Shown here: positions 1 through 11,096 of the stretch, piece by piece | Layout of the letters: each line of letters begins with the position of its first letter | Numbering within the stretch: position 1 is the first letter of the stretch | NCBI GenBank assembly: GCA_047967505.1 | Contig: CM106538.1 | Length of the DNA stretch: 64,000 nucleotides | Direction: 5' to 3' (one strand) | Source: Dipteris shenzhenensis | Taxonomy: Eukaryota; Polypodiophyta; Polypodiopsida; Gleicheniales | The notes under the pieces: model-generated | Told to the model about the DNA's origin: nothing | Seen by the model: only the letters and a program-made list of their open reading frames with translations | The model's database searches: none | Made by a program: the position numbers and the translations under genes

Positions 1-1574
1 TATCCAACCTACTCAGTTGATCCGTCATCTTGGTTACCCTCTGGGTTGGATAATCACGTGTCGTCAGCAAGTTCATTGGGTTCTTGAAAATTTTTAAAAG
101 AAGCTGGAATACTGGAAGCTTGCTACTTGGCCCTTGCATGTCAGGCTTCGTATTGTGCAATCTATTTTGATGGCATATATACAGTTTTATTTGCCTTTGA
201 TTATGTTCAGCAAAGGGGATTTGACAGTTTTCATGTCCATGGTTATGGAGACTTTTTGGCACTCCAAACATGGCAAGAAGAGTTTGCGTTTGCTTTCTAT
301 GCAGCATCTGTGTTCACCTAAGATGCACATTCTGGCTCACAAGGGCAACATGATGTTGCAATTTCTGCAAGGATCACAGCCATGGGCTGCCATGATACGT
401 CACTTGCTTTCTCAGATTACTACTTCTGCTTTTGGTTTTTGGCAGCCCACTCCCTAGGACTTTCTTTTCGGTGCTCTTCAAGGGAAAATCAAAGGTTGCC
501 CTCTAGTTTCCAATATGTTGATGGATTGGAAACATGTTCTTTCACATTTGGAATGGGATGGCCGGGATACTTTACAGGATAATTCCTTGAGGGCTGAAAG
601 TGTACACTGGTATCGGGTGGTATCGGGTCTTTTCCCCTCCGCTGGCCTTGCAAGAGCCTCGACGGTCTTATTTTTTGAGTCTAAAGGGGATCCTTTTGGT
701 TTCAGATATTGTTCATGATGATGGGACCCCTCTTTCTTTCCCTCAGGCTGCTGCAAAATATAGTCTTGGATTGCATTATCATCCGGTCTGGCAAAAGATT
801 ATCTCCTTGATTCAGAATTTTACTCCTGTACCTACTTTGAAAGTGGAGGATCGACTGGACTCTTCATTTGCCAAGATCGACATGTCATCCTTTGCGGCTG
901 TCCAAAATTACAGTTTCAGCGCTCAAAAGTTATTTTGCCTTTGCCTTGGGCTGCTCAGAGGGCAAATAAAATTTGGCATATGAATAGTACAGCAAAGTGG
1001 TGGCGAAAAAGATTGCATGGGGTTTGGAAAGCAAAAATTCACTTCGGCAACAAGTGTTTCTGTGGCGTGTTTTATTGGAAGTCTTTCCAATTGGACAGTT
1101 TTTGGCACAACGCCGTGTTGCTCCACCGCTTTGTCGCCGATGTTAGGCTCCCAGGGAAACAATGTCTCATCTCTTTTGGCACTGTTCTCATACATGTGAT
1201 TTCTCGGCATTATTGGGTCAAACTTTATGCGCCAGATTTCTAGGCTTTACTTTTGGCAATTACTTCTGGCTGTTTGGGATACATCCCCCTCGACATCAGT
1301 TTGTTTTTTTCTTTATTTGGGTTCGATATTGAGCACTTTGGACTCTGTGGAAGGACACAAATCATAGAGTTTTTGGTGACCTGACTTTCTCAGCTTACTC
1401 TTTCTTCAAGCACTCTTTGCAACAATCAATTTATGATTGTTTGCAAACAGGGTCTCTAGATCAGGATGTATATTTGTCATATATTAACATCTTTGCTTGA
1501 TGTATTTTGAGCATATCCTACTTTGGGATGCTCATCTTGTAATATAAAAGCAACAATATTTTCACCCAAAAAAA
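1..1574 (+). mobile_element. LINE 3' fragment (RT thumb, zinc-binding domain, 3' tail)
   Basis: This is the 3' part of a non-LTR retrotransposon that enters from the left edge. The conceptual protein, read across frame changes, starts in the region after the RT catalytic core (a WKLATWPLHVRLRIVQSILM-like stretch around 105-185), continues through a variable linker, and ends in an RT-type zinc-binding region around 935-1243 (KWWRKRLHGVWKAK). The frame moves between at least two registers and contains stops, so it is a dead copy. The 3' end is marked by a TTGTAATATAAAA motif near 1540 and a run of A at 1568-1574. The same end motif closes the next fragment (1612-2572), which shows that this is a family 3' terminus. 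The reverse transcriptase active site is not in the window. Confidence 0.72.
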
Positions 1575-2038
1575 TATGTGTGTGTGGGTGGCGGGGGGGG
1601 GTTTAGGGAAAATATGATTTAGGGATGCATTATCATCCTATATGGCAAGCTATTACTCGGATGCTTCAGCCATTTCAGCTAGTACCGCCTTTAGAACTTC
1701 AAGACAACCAGGCTTCACGATTGAACTCTTCTTCCACTACACTTGTCCATTCGTCCTTTGAAGCTGTCTCATATTACAGTCTCATCTTTATATAAAGTTT
1801 TGTTGTCTCCACCTTGGGCGTCAGATAGGGCTAATTAGATTTGGTGTTTGCATTATCCAGTCAAATGGTGAAGGGAAGACTAGAGAGAATTTAAATTAGA
1901 GTGTGAGCTTTGAACTTTAAAAGTTAGTAATATAGTGACTAGAATCTAGATTACAAAGTTTAAATTTCAAACTTTTAACTAAAGTTTACTAAAATATTAA
2001 TATCTTTGATTTAGGTTAGTACATGTAAAGATACTCCA

Positions 2039-2107
2039 CGTTTCATTGGTAATGAAACGTTTCGAAACGTATTGCAAGTTTCAAAACGTTTTACTACCAA
2101 TGAAACG
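2039..2107. repeat. Imperfect inverted repeat (hairpin)
   Basis: Arms of 25 bases at 2039-2063 and 2083-2107 (CGTTTCATTGGTAATGAAAC versus the reverse complement of the right arm) pair with about four mismatches around a 19-base loop. It sits inside the decayed LINE fragment. It may be a footprint of a small inverted-repeat element. Confidence 0.6.
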
Positions 2108-2112
2108 CAATT

Positions 2113-2508
2113 CATTGTGACTATCACTGGGCACTCTGGACTCTCTAGAAAGATAGAAACCACTGAGTCTTTGGTGATTCTATTTTTTTTACTTTTGTTT
2201 TCTTTCGTCGTTCTTTGCAGCAATCGCTCTTTGATTGTCTGCAAACTCACTGCATAGACTATGATGTATATTTGTCCTACACAGAGATTTTCTCTTGATG
2301 TAATCTTTCATTGTGACTATGTATTGGACACTCTGGACTCTCTAAAAAGATAGAAACCACAGAGTCTTTGGTGATTCTTTTTTTTTTAACTTTTGTTTTC
2401 TTTCGTCGTTCTTTGCAACAATCACTCTTCAATTGTCTGCAAACTCACTACATAGACTATGATGTATAGTTGTCCTACACGGAGATTTTCTCTTGATGTA
2501 ATCTTTCA
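2113..2508 (+). repeat. 196 bp tandem duplication in LINE 3' region
   Basis: Positions 2113-2308 and 2309-2508 are two copies in direct tandem, both opening CATTGTGACTAT and both ending CTTGATGTAATCTTTCA. They differ at scattered positions and in the length of an internal T run. Only one copy would be expected in the LINE 3' UTR. Confidence 0.85.
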
Positions 2509-2572
2509 GCTTCCCAGTTTTGGGATAGCTATCTTGTAATATAAAACATTCAAAGTTCACCCAAAAAAAAAA

Positions 2573-3302
2573 GCTCCAAAGCAGGGCAGCTACTACTCAA
2601 ACTAAATGAAAAAATGAAAAACTTCCAGGTGGGCCACAGGAAGGTCCCCAAGAGTATGTGCATCTTGGAGAGACCGATACAAGGAGGAACAAAAGAAATA
2701 AATAAAGATCAATGGAAGAATGCTCGTACAATCGAATGTGACGAGCGTGATATTAAGACCACAACCCCAAAAACAACACACACACACACATATATATTGT
2801 ACAGCATCGAGTAGGGTCCACCACTTCTAAGAGAAATATTTTATGTTCCAATATCATGAGATGAGTGAACTGAATATTCGCTCACTAGCATCTTCTCTGC
2901 ACATGATGACATGAGTTTAAGAGGAGTAATGGAAAACCAACCTCTCGTCAATCCCAATAATGACACAAAATAAGTCTTCAACATGCAGATTGACTTACAT
3001 ACTAGTATGTAGGTATGCACGTTTAGGAAGCAATTACATAATGTCACGCTTATATTGTATTCATTCCATTCGAACATACCAAAGTGTATGAGGCTCTTGT
3101 AAGTTGCATGCATGTGTAGCAATCGGATTGGGTTTGATCGCCCTCTAACCAAATGACATGTATAAACTCACAGCATAAAAAGGAAGAGATGATCCGGAAG
3201 GGACACAAATAGAGAATAATGCATAGCTTGTAGATATTCAGCCTTACATTGTTTGCTGGAAACTTTTTTCCCTCAACACTCACGCAATGACGTCAAACTT
3301 AC
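2573..3302 (-). other. Presumed intron 1 of the threonine aspartase gene (part)
   Basis: Downstream of the Taspase exon on the minus strand. A GTAAGT donor abuts the exon at 3302-3297. No second exon (the expected glycine-rich GG.DAV and NAGRGSNL blocks of the family) was found here. A short CA/TA microsatellite lies near 2777-2798. The intron probably runs through the LINE fragments and out of the window. Confidence 0.55.
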
Positions 3303-3479
3303 CTGGGAGAGGACAGAGGCAGCTGCGAGGCAGGCGTGGTGCATAGCTTTCCTGTATGCTTCAGCGTTGCTTGGGGAATGATAGCCGGCACCAACATGAA
3401 CGGCAACAAAGAAAGGCGGAGGAGGGTCAGAGGGTTGAACGCCATAATCTCCATCTTGTTTGTCAGATTCGGTCTTCAT
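3303..3479 (-). CDS. Threonine aspartase (Taspase 1-like), exon 1
   Basis: This exon encodes 59 residues ending in a phase-0 donor (CAG followed by GTAAGT). The segment FFVAVHVGAGYHSPSN followed by a basic helix and ACLAAASVL is the N-terminal signature of plant threonine aspartases, Ntn-hydrolases of the asparaginase_2 family: a strand with H-x-GAG, then the first helix. The catalytic Thr lies much further on and is not in the window. The ATG at 3479 is chosen because homologues begin within about 20 residues of FFVAVHVGAG. An in-frame ATG at 3605 would add 42 residues of unlike composition. The remaining exons would lie to the left, beyond the LINE fragments, so either the gene has a long first intron or only this exon remains. 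Enzymes of this family cleave after Asp in selected nuclear proteins; that role is family knowledge, not visible here. Confidence 0.75.
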
Positions 3480-4260
3480 GACGTTGAACACTATTCTTGA
3501 AGCTCTCGTTGTGAACCCCACCTTACTGAGACAAGTATGTGTGCCTGCTGCTGCTGTTTGTGTGATGTTGTTTACACACTGGAGGCGCCCATAAGGTTGA
3601 ACCAATGGGAAGTGATGTTCCTTCTAGTCCACCATCCCTTCCATGTTGACTGCCCAACGATGGGCACCCTTCAAATCTGTCAATCAGGGTCTTTACAGAT
3701 TGCCATGAGGGTGCCCATTGTTGGGTCACTTAAAAAATGTGACAGGTGGATTTTCATGCGCAGAGCTTTAGAGATACTTTGCCCGCCCGAACATGGCATT
3801 AAAAGTTTGAGCAGCCCGTTAATTGCTTTCATTTAGCGGGAAAGCAAGCCATTGGTTGAAAAAATGGGTGTCCGTCCATCCATGGGTAGTGAGATTTTGT
3901 GCATGACATGGCAACCTAGTAGGACACAAGGAGAAGAGTGTGGTGGGCAGTGTGTAAAGCCCCTACCGCCCGCCATTGGTTTTCTTTTTTCCCATTGGAT
4001 GTGAGAAGTGTGTATGGCGATCTGAGAATTAGGGTGTAAAGACCCTCACTTGTGTGTTGAGAGTCCTGCAAATTACAAAACATTGTTGGGTGGCTATTGG
4101 GCGATGTGTAGAGGAGGTGCCCATGGGTGGGCACCCAATTTTTTTTAAACCCACGATAAGCAGCTAGGGTGAAACGGAGTGCGCCCATTGAAGACTACCC
4201 ATGACTCTTTTTGAGCACCCACACATTGGGCTATACTTGGGCACCATTTGGAGGTGTAGC
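3480..4260. other. Upstream region of the Taspase exon, with G/C-rich palindromes
   Basis: No coding region is supported. It contains repeated GGGCACC/GGTGCCC words (for example 3661-3670, 3710-3720, 4116-4135, 4240). A perfect 8-base inverted repeat GGTGCCCA...TGGGCACC lies at 4116-4135. The recurrence of the same word in both orientations suggests a decayed inverted-repeat element or a promoter-proximal repeat, but no terminal repeats or target duplication could be fixed. Confidence 0.4.
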
Positions 4261-7200
4261 TGTATTTCACACATGACCAGACATTGCAGCAGCTTCTACC
4301 CATTTGATTATATCAATAGGCCTCCCTAGACCAAACAAAATCAAATATGACAGACATGTGTCTCATCCAATTATTCAGTGCCAACTACATGCAACACCTC
4401 TCCACCATCCCCTTGTCCGAAAATGTGTGAATCTTACCTTGTCGCATAAAATTAGAGGACCAATTACCCTATGCTTTTAGATAGGTTGATCTTCTCAAAA
4501 TATTTTTAAGCAAGAGAGCACGTGGATGCGACAAGGATGGGGTTTAGGATGTGAATCTATTTGCCATTTTTATGCCATTCGATCTAGGATGGGCATCTAT
4601 TTGTCATCATCATTCCCATCCTACCTAGGATGGATTTAGAATGAGAAGACCTTAGGAACTAAAATGGGATCCCCTTTTTAGGGATTGGAAAGAATGGAAT
4701 GATGCCATGTATCCTCTCTCACTATCCCATCCTAGTTCTTTTTAGTGTTAACACATGGTGGAATGGGAATAACAATAGAAATACATTGCCACATGAATGG
4801 GACCTATTTTGGCCTATGTGCTAAGATCCTAAGGGCCAATTTATTTTTGGTCTAAAATTTCATGGGGAAAAAAGATGGAAGATGCTATAATTTTATTGTA
4901 GTGGGAGAAAATATCCCATAATTGGATTACAAATAGATCAATGTGTGCATGAGGGCATAGCTCTATGTGTTAGGTAGTGTGTGCATACAAGCTTCAACAA
5001 CATTCTAATCTGAAAGTTATGTAGTCATCAAACATATAAACTTTTTACCTTTGTATATCAACCCTTGCCTCAAGCATACAACTCTACTTGTATAGTTGTA
5101 AGCCTCCAAAATTTTATTCATAGAGCTTGTGCATAGGTTTCCCACCCAAGATTCATAGTCAATGATACTAGTCATGGTTGCTACATACATGTTATAATTA
5201 CTCCCACATGCAAGATCTAAGCATGTGTGTACTACAGCTCAATGTTTTTCCCAAAATTAGCTTGGATGAAGTCCTCATGATCCAAACCTAGGAGGGTACT
5301 TGGGGTTCAAATTTGGGAATCATGAGCTAGGGGTAGCAAACCTTTGAGGGGTTGTTCTTAACAAGTTGGTGGTGGCAAAATGTGGAAGAGGTTTCTAGGT
5401 TAAGGCTTGGGCCCAAAGAAGTCATGAAAACTTCATGGGCTTGCATCAAGGCTTAGGTTAGTGAATCCAAGCAAGGGATTCTTGTTTGGATGGGGTTTCT
5501 TAGTGGGAATTTCTCAGGGGCATTATAAAGTGGTGGCAATCCTACTTGTGCTTCGTGGTTGGCTAATTAGCTTAAAGGTAAGGGAGGGGGTGAGCATGTC
5601 CTTGTTAGTATAAATGTTTGGAGGCTAGGTATAAATGGAATTCACTTCCAAGGGCACATATAGATATAGCTCCACTATTATTTCCATTTTTGTCATAATA
5701 CGGCATCATAGTGGATATTGAGATGTGCAAGCATGAGTTGCACTTGTTTGTGGCATTGGTCCACGTCCCTACAAATGAGTAGTAAGTGGATCCACATTGA
5801 CTAGTCAGTTATTGCCATGAGCTTCACTAGTTGTTGGAATAGATTAGTTAAGTACTAAGGAAGTGTAGCCTTGGTGGATTTAAAGATCTCAATGATGGCA
5901 ACATGAACTACTTGGCACTGTATTGCCTTATGTTATTCATTGAAGGCTTGTGCTTACTTGTTGTAGAGGCTCACAATGGTTGAGAGATAGGTGATGCGAA
6001 TCACCCCCATTTGACCATCAGACCCTTAGTCTATGTCATCATCTTTGTGGTTGGGCAACATCGAGTTTGAAGTGGCGGATGGTGATGCTCTTGTGCCTTA
6101 GGATTTCTCAAATGGTAGTTCTAGAAAGCTCAAGGTACCTACTATTAGCTTGGCTTAGGGAGCTCGATTTTAGGGGACTGGGCTAACTCAAATTGGGAAT
6201 CAGACATGCTGATGTGGTCAATTGGTGAGGCTTTTGGAGCAAGTGAGTTGCATGGGGAGAAAAGGGAGCTATTGTTGGGGCCCCTGGGGTTTAGCCCTTA
6301 GTATTGGGGTTTACTTGGGTAGGAAGTTGTTGGTGCTTAGACATGATGACTGTGAATTGATCATCGCATCTAGCCTATTTATATCTTGGCAACTTTGCTC
6401 AAGTGTTCATCGAGGATTCAAAGGGGTCAACCCATCCATTTCTGGATGTTTTAGTGATTTATCGAACCCTTATAATAACTAGAGCTGCCCAATTAGTGAG
6501 TCCCATTCTCATGTTACTGTAGTGATGTTTAGAGCGGGAGACCAGCTGTACTTTTGCTTCCAATTTATTATTATTGTTTTGTACCTTGAACTTTTCCTTA
6601 TATTTGTACACTTCAACTTATAAGATTTGGCATTAGGCATCACAAGCTCAATTTTGGGCTTACAAGTTGTCATACTTTAACCTCAAGTGGTTGAGTTTGT
6701 CAGCCAACTCAATGACTCAAAGCTCAAGATTAGACTCTCTATGCTATTTTAGATGTTGTTGAATTTGGCCACCTATGGGGGGATTTGATCATGTTGGCAA
6801 ATTTTTGGGGGTTAGCAAACACATCCTTGCACTGAAGATTTTTCTTTTAAAAACTTTGTCTCACTGCTTGGATTATTTTTACCGATGAGATGCCTCCTTG
6901 GTTCCACGTTCAATTCTTAGATAGGTTTGGGGACAAGTGTATGGATTTTGAGTTATCATGTGGTGGCTTGAGGCTTTGTGACCTCCTCTTTGCCTTCACA
7001 GTCCTCCATGAAGTGTTATGACTAGGGGCTCCTCTTCAATAATCTTCTTGGCTTGATGGATGTCTTTTTGAACTCAGCTCTACAACTTGGCTTGCTTGGT
7101 TGCTCTTCTTCTTTGTTATCTTTGGTAGTGAGGCTCTTGTAGAGGTTGAGAGGTGGAAGTCAATGTTGATGCCGATGCTTGAATGTTGGGATGTTGGTAC

Positions 7201-8044
7201 ACCTCGATGGGTTGATTCATCACCAAATAGACCTTTGTAAGTGTCTTGGATCCAGCTTTTACCAAGGAGTGTCACAACTCAAAGGAGGGCTTGGCTGCAT
7301 TCACCACCTAGCCAAATGATCCTCACATGAGCTCCTTCTCTTACTTTCATACCTTTTGTGAGCTCCCTCTAGAATCCACCCCTGGGCCCACCAACACTTG
7401 CCAAGTGTCTCCTTGTTTGATGCCACGTGTCCCACTAGGAACCTTAAAGAGGGCTCCCCTTTTGCACCCCTCATTTATGCTAAAGCCTAGATATAAGCCT
7501 AGACCCAAGCCTTCATAGCCACACCAAAAAGCAAGTGTTGTCAAGCCCTCTGGTTCCCCGCCTCACCATAATCATGTCATGACCCTTCCGTGATTATGGT
7601 TGACATAACAAGGAGTGCATCTTCCATTAAGGAAACTGCAGGAGTTACAAAAAACTTGCAAGGAACAACGTGATTGTCCATGGAAACATTCAACATTAAA
7701 GAATCAACAACCTTAATTGAGTTATGTCACATCAACCCATCTATTTTTCCTACACATGAAAAATATGTGTTTTATATGCCATGTTTATAGGATTCGTTGA
7801 TGGCCTTTAGTAGTTTATGCAACACCTTCTAGAAGAAGAATGCTCATAACAATGAGAATGAATATGATGTAGGTGAATTTCTTCCATAGTTGGAGAGGCA
7901 AGACCATGACAACATAAATGCTAAACTCTAACCAATGAATTACTCCATGACATTAGTGACCATAATGGCAGTAGTCAAACTCAAAATCACCATGATAATG
8001 ACACTGGAATATAGTAATGTAGACAATGTTGAAGAGAGGGATTA
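4261..8044. other. Intergenic DNA without a recognised gene
   Basis: No ORF in this stretch has a recognisable family. The minus strand between about 7275 and 6440 gives short coding-like runs (for example a 79-codon ORF at 7275-7036 and an ELADKLNHLRLKYDNL-like helix near 6700) broken by stops, which would fit an old retroelement gag, but I cannot name it. Confidence 0.35.
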
Positions 8045-8276
8045 TGTCCCCTATGTCATGCAAAAATAAAACTTTTTAAAATAAGTTTGGAAGGGCAAGA
8101 GAGGAGGTAAAAAGGGAGCAATTAATATGGGGACAATAAACCTAAAGAGGATGGGGGTAGTTCTAAGTGGGTGAAGGCTATTATGGGGCGCATAACAAGT
8201 ACAAGACTATTGAAGGAGGTTCCCATCTAATGGTAACTTCTTTCAAAAATATACCAATGTAACCCCATTTAGGATT
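8045..8276. repeat. Dispersed repeat, copy 1
   Basis: Shares an ordered set of blocks with 9131-9409: TATGTCATG/TATATCATG, AGTTTGG.AGGGCAAGA, AACAATTAAT-like words, GAAGGTTCCC.TCTAATGG, and the ending CCCCAT.TAGGATTG. It is purine-rich on this strand. No coding potential was seen. Confidence 0.55.
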
Positions 8277-8283
8277 GACGTAA

Positions 8284-8400
8284 TGCTCTTTAGATTAGTG
8301 GTAAGGCTTGCATGTGAGAGAGCTCTATGAGAGAGACGAGGTGAGATTTTAAATCCTCATTTCTCCATTGAAGGTCAATATATACCACCTACCAAAAAAA
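8284..8400 (+). repeat. Probable tRNA-derived SINE
   Basis: Positions 8290-8312 resemble a Pol III A box (TTAGATTAGTGGTAAGGCTT). About 50 bases on, GAGATTTTAAATCCTCATTT resembles a decayed B box (canonical GGTTCRAATCC). The unit ends in an A run at 8393-8400. The combination fits a short plant SINE. The B box is weak, so this stays tentative. Confidence 0.45.
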
Positions 8401-9130
8401 CACATTAAAAAATGAATGAATTAGTGCAAAAGGGAGGAGGGGAAAGGAAAGGGTAGGGGGGGAGAAGCCAATAAATAGGAGAGTGATTAATGAGGATGTC
8501 CCTTTGTTTATGAGGGGAGGGTCCCCTCCTGTCTTATTCATGAGGTAAGAATTTAAAATCCTTTCATTACATGGTTCTCACAACATCTTCATGTAGCCTC
8601 TTGGAAAGATCGTATGAATGTCTTGTAAGGTATCTCTTTACCTTAGCTTGATTGGGCTATCTCCACCTTGTCACCCAATAAATAAATTGAATTGCTCCAC
8701 TGAAAAATGGAGGCCTTTCTGTGGTTAAGAGCCTTTAGAATTAGTATAGATGAGCAAATGAATGGACAAATTAGTGAGAGGCATTAGGTAGAGTGTGTGC
8801 TCTTCACCATATACTCAAAGTATTAATCTGTATCCCCATCTTCCCATTGAGAATACATTCCAAACCAAAATGATATGGCTTGCAGACATAGCTTGAAAAG
8901 ATTATCGTATAGTTTGAGAAGTTTAACCGTGGTGAAAGCATCGATTAATTCACCCTTGTAGGCAAAAATTGATGGATGAATTGGGTCAGACCCATTATGT
9001 AGGTGAGAGGGAGACACATGAGATGATTGCAATACATGAGAAGATTGCGATATTCCCTAAGTCATGTTTGTATGGCTTTTATTTATTTTCATGTTCACGA
9101 AAGATTAAGTACATCCTCCCAATTAAAAAA
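8401..9130. other. Intergenic spacer
   Basis: Purine-rich DNA around 8420-8530 and otherwise ordinary AT-rich sequence. No coding region or terminal repeats were seen. Confidence 0.4.
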
Positions 9131-9409
9131 ATGTCTCTTATATCATGACAAAATGTAAATTTCTATTGATTAGTTTGGGAGGGCAAGAAGTGGGGTGAAA
9201 AGAGTGAGGGGAGGGAACAATTAATCTGAGGGGGATCATTGAGGGAATGGGGAGAGGGGATAATTAACCTAGGCAGGGAGAGTGAACACATAAGAGGGAT
9301 GGGAAAAAGAGAAAGGGACTATGAAAAAGGGAAGGGGGATAGGTGGAGAAGGTTCCCCTCTAATGGCATTATAAAAAAAAACCCAATATAGCCCCATGTA
9401 GGATTGTGT
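9131..9409. repeat. Dispersed repeat, copy 2
   Basis: Diverged direct-orientation copy of 8045-8276, longer by an internal purine-rich expansion (GGGGAGAGGGGAT words at 9240-9330). Both copies end at the same CCCCAT.TAGGATTG motif, which suggests a real element boundary. Confidence 0.55.
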
Positions 9410-10953
9410 TTCACTATGTATAAACCCCCTATATCACATGCGTCCAATAGAATGGGTTTTAAGTACCCCTTAGGTATGTATACTTATGTAACTTCACAAG
9501 AAAATAAGAACCCTTCTATTGAATGCAGGTGCAATTTCCTTGATGGACCCTCTAGCCTCCGTTTGTGCCTTGCTATGAGTGAATCCATCCCTAAAAAGAG
9601 TCATGGGTGACATGTTTTCACAAATGGATTTGAGTTATTTTAACCATTATTACGAAATAGATGTTTGAGGTCTAGCAAGGGATTTCAACATCCAAATAAC
9701 AACTCATTGGGCATGCAATGTATCTTGAGTGTCTAAATGTTAGAACAATAGTTGTATTGTGATAACTAATCATCATCCTCAAAGAATGGCTTGCAGTGAA
9801 GACTTCCTACTCAATGTGTCATACATTTCCACACTAGTAGTCCAAAGCTTGTGTCGATACACCATTATTGGTTCAAACTACACAATTATGGACTCAACTT
9901 TCTATGGATTTACAAGTATATACATATGCCATGAACAATTGGATATCTATATGAGATATGAAACGATGATGTAGATATAAGGTAGCCTAATCAATTGGTA
10001 GAGTAATACAAGAATGAGATGCCCATTCTTTATGGCCATGTGGTAGAGCTACTACAAGAATGATATGCCTCTTCTTTGCCATGTGAGGTAAGATGTAGTT
10101 CACGAGAATCATGAAGACAATAACTATCCTATGGCTCTACATTTTTGCATGTTTCGAGATGTACAATATGGGGATCATTCCTAATCCATGGTCACTTTTC
10201 CTTAACATATTCCATGTTTTAAAATCAATAGGCATGCATGTGACCCTAACATGGCCGTCCTATGATGAAAGAATCAATTGCTCTAATTGCTCTACATATG
10301 TAGTAAAAGAATCAATAGAAATCACACCATCATCATATCTCCTTTGTGATATGTAGTTTGAACCAATGAAAAGATTAACACATTAAACTAAACAATGAAT
10401 TTGTGTCTTCAATGACTCATAGGTTCAATAGTAAGAGAAAGTTGCTTATCCTTGCTTCCTCATATGAATGCTCTCATGTTTCACTCTATAATGTTCTCCA
10501 CTCTCTTCCTCCCCTTATAGATAATCCATATCTAGCATGTCCTCATTATTAGAATTGGTTTTAGCCCATATAGCAAGCCTTTATTTATGCATATTTGTGT
10601 TTTTTACACGTTGTTATTATTCTCCCATTAATTATACCTCATTCTCATGATAAAATGTTGATGCGGTTGTGTTTACGTTACCCTTTCATATATAATGGTA
10701 TGAAGACAATTACCCAATATTATAAGTCTAGCCCAATGAGTGGTGATGATGTCACCTAGAGCATAAAGACCTAAACCACTCCTATTATAGAGGTAACAAG
10801 CATAATCCATTTATATATTGCAAACAATGAAATGTGACCCAATAGGGGTGTGCAAGCTTTCTAATGTGGGGTTGGTCTAGGAATGAAGAGATGAGGGGAA
10901 ATAGGTACCAAGAGTGGGCAAGGATGCCACACAATGTAGAAGTTATCATTCTC
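9410..10953. other. AT-rich intergenic DNA
   Basis: Only short ORFs without family resemblance. A weak A-box-like word (CAATTGGTAGAG) occurs near 9992 without a convincing B box. Nothing else was seen. Confidence 0.35.
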
Positions 10954-11096
10954 AACACTAGGCATCAACCTTTCATGAGTGGACATAGAATAATGATCAA
11001 GTTGCAACCATAAACCATTATAAACACTACGCATCAACCTTGCATCAATGGACATAGAATAATGATCAAGTTGCACCTATAAACCATATCATCGTC
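10954..11096. repeat. 79 bp tandem duplication
   Basis: Two units, 10954-11032 and 11033-11096, both open with AACACTA.GCATCAACCTT, contain GGACATAGAATAATGATCAA, and run into ATAAACCAT. Differences are few, so the duplication is fairly recent. Confidence 0.8.

Larger units (their letters stand above)
1612..2572 (+). mobile_element. Second LINE 3' fragment, internally rearranged
   Basis: The left part (about 1612-1840) is a diverged copy of 760-960 in the neighbouring LINE: both contain a GCATTATCATCC block followed by matching words. The right end carries the same TTGTAATATAAAA...CACCC plus poly-A terminus (A run 2563-2572). Between them lie an AT-rich stretch with an inverted repeat and a 196 bp tandem duplication. 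No open frame survives. It is either a 5'-truncated, decayed LINE copy or an internally deleted derivative. Confidence 0.6.

Noticed and set aside
2573-3296. Second exon of the Taspase-like gene
   Set aside because: No NAGRG or GG.DAV coding found on the minus strand here.
3640-4260. MITE between 3640 and 4260 based on recurring GGGCACC/GGTGCCC
   Set aside because: No terminal inverted repeats or target duplication could be placed. Reported only as a palindrome-rich region.
9990-10100. tRNA-like CAATTGGTAGAG word
   Set aside because: No B box, no cloverleaf arms found; not called a tRNA or SINE.
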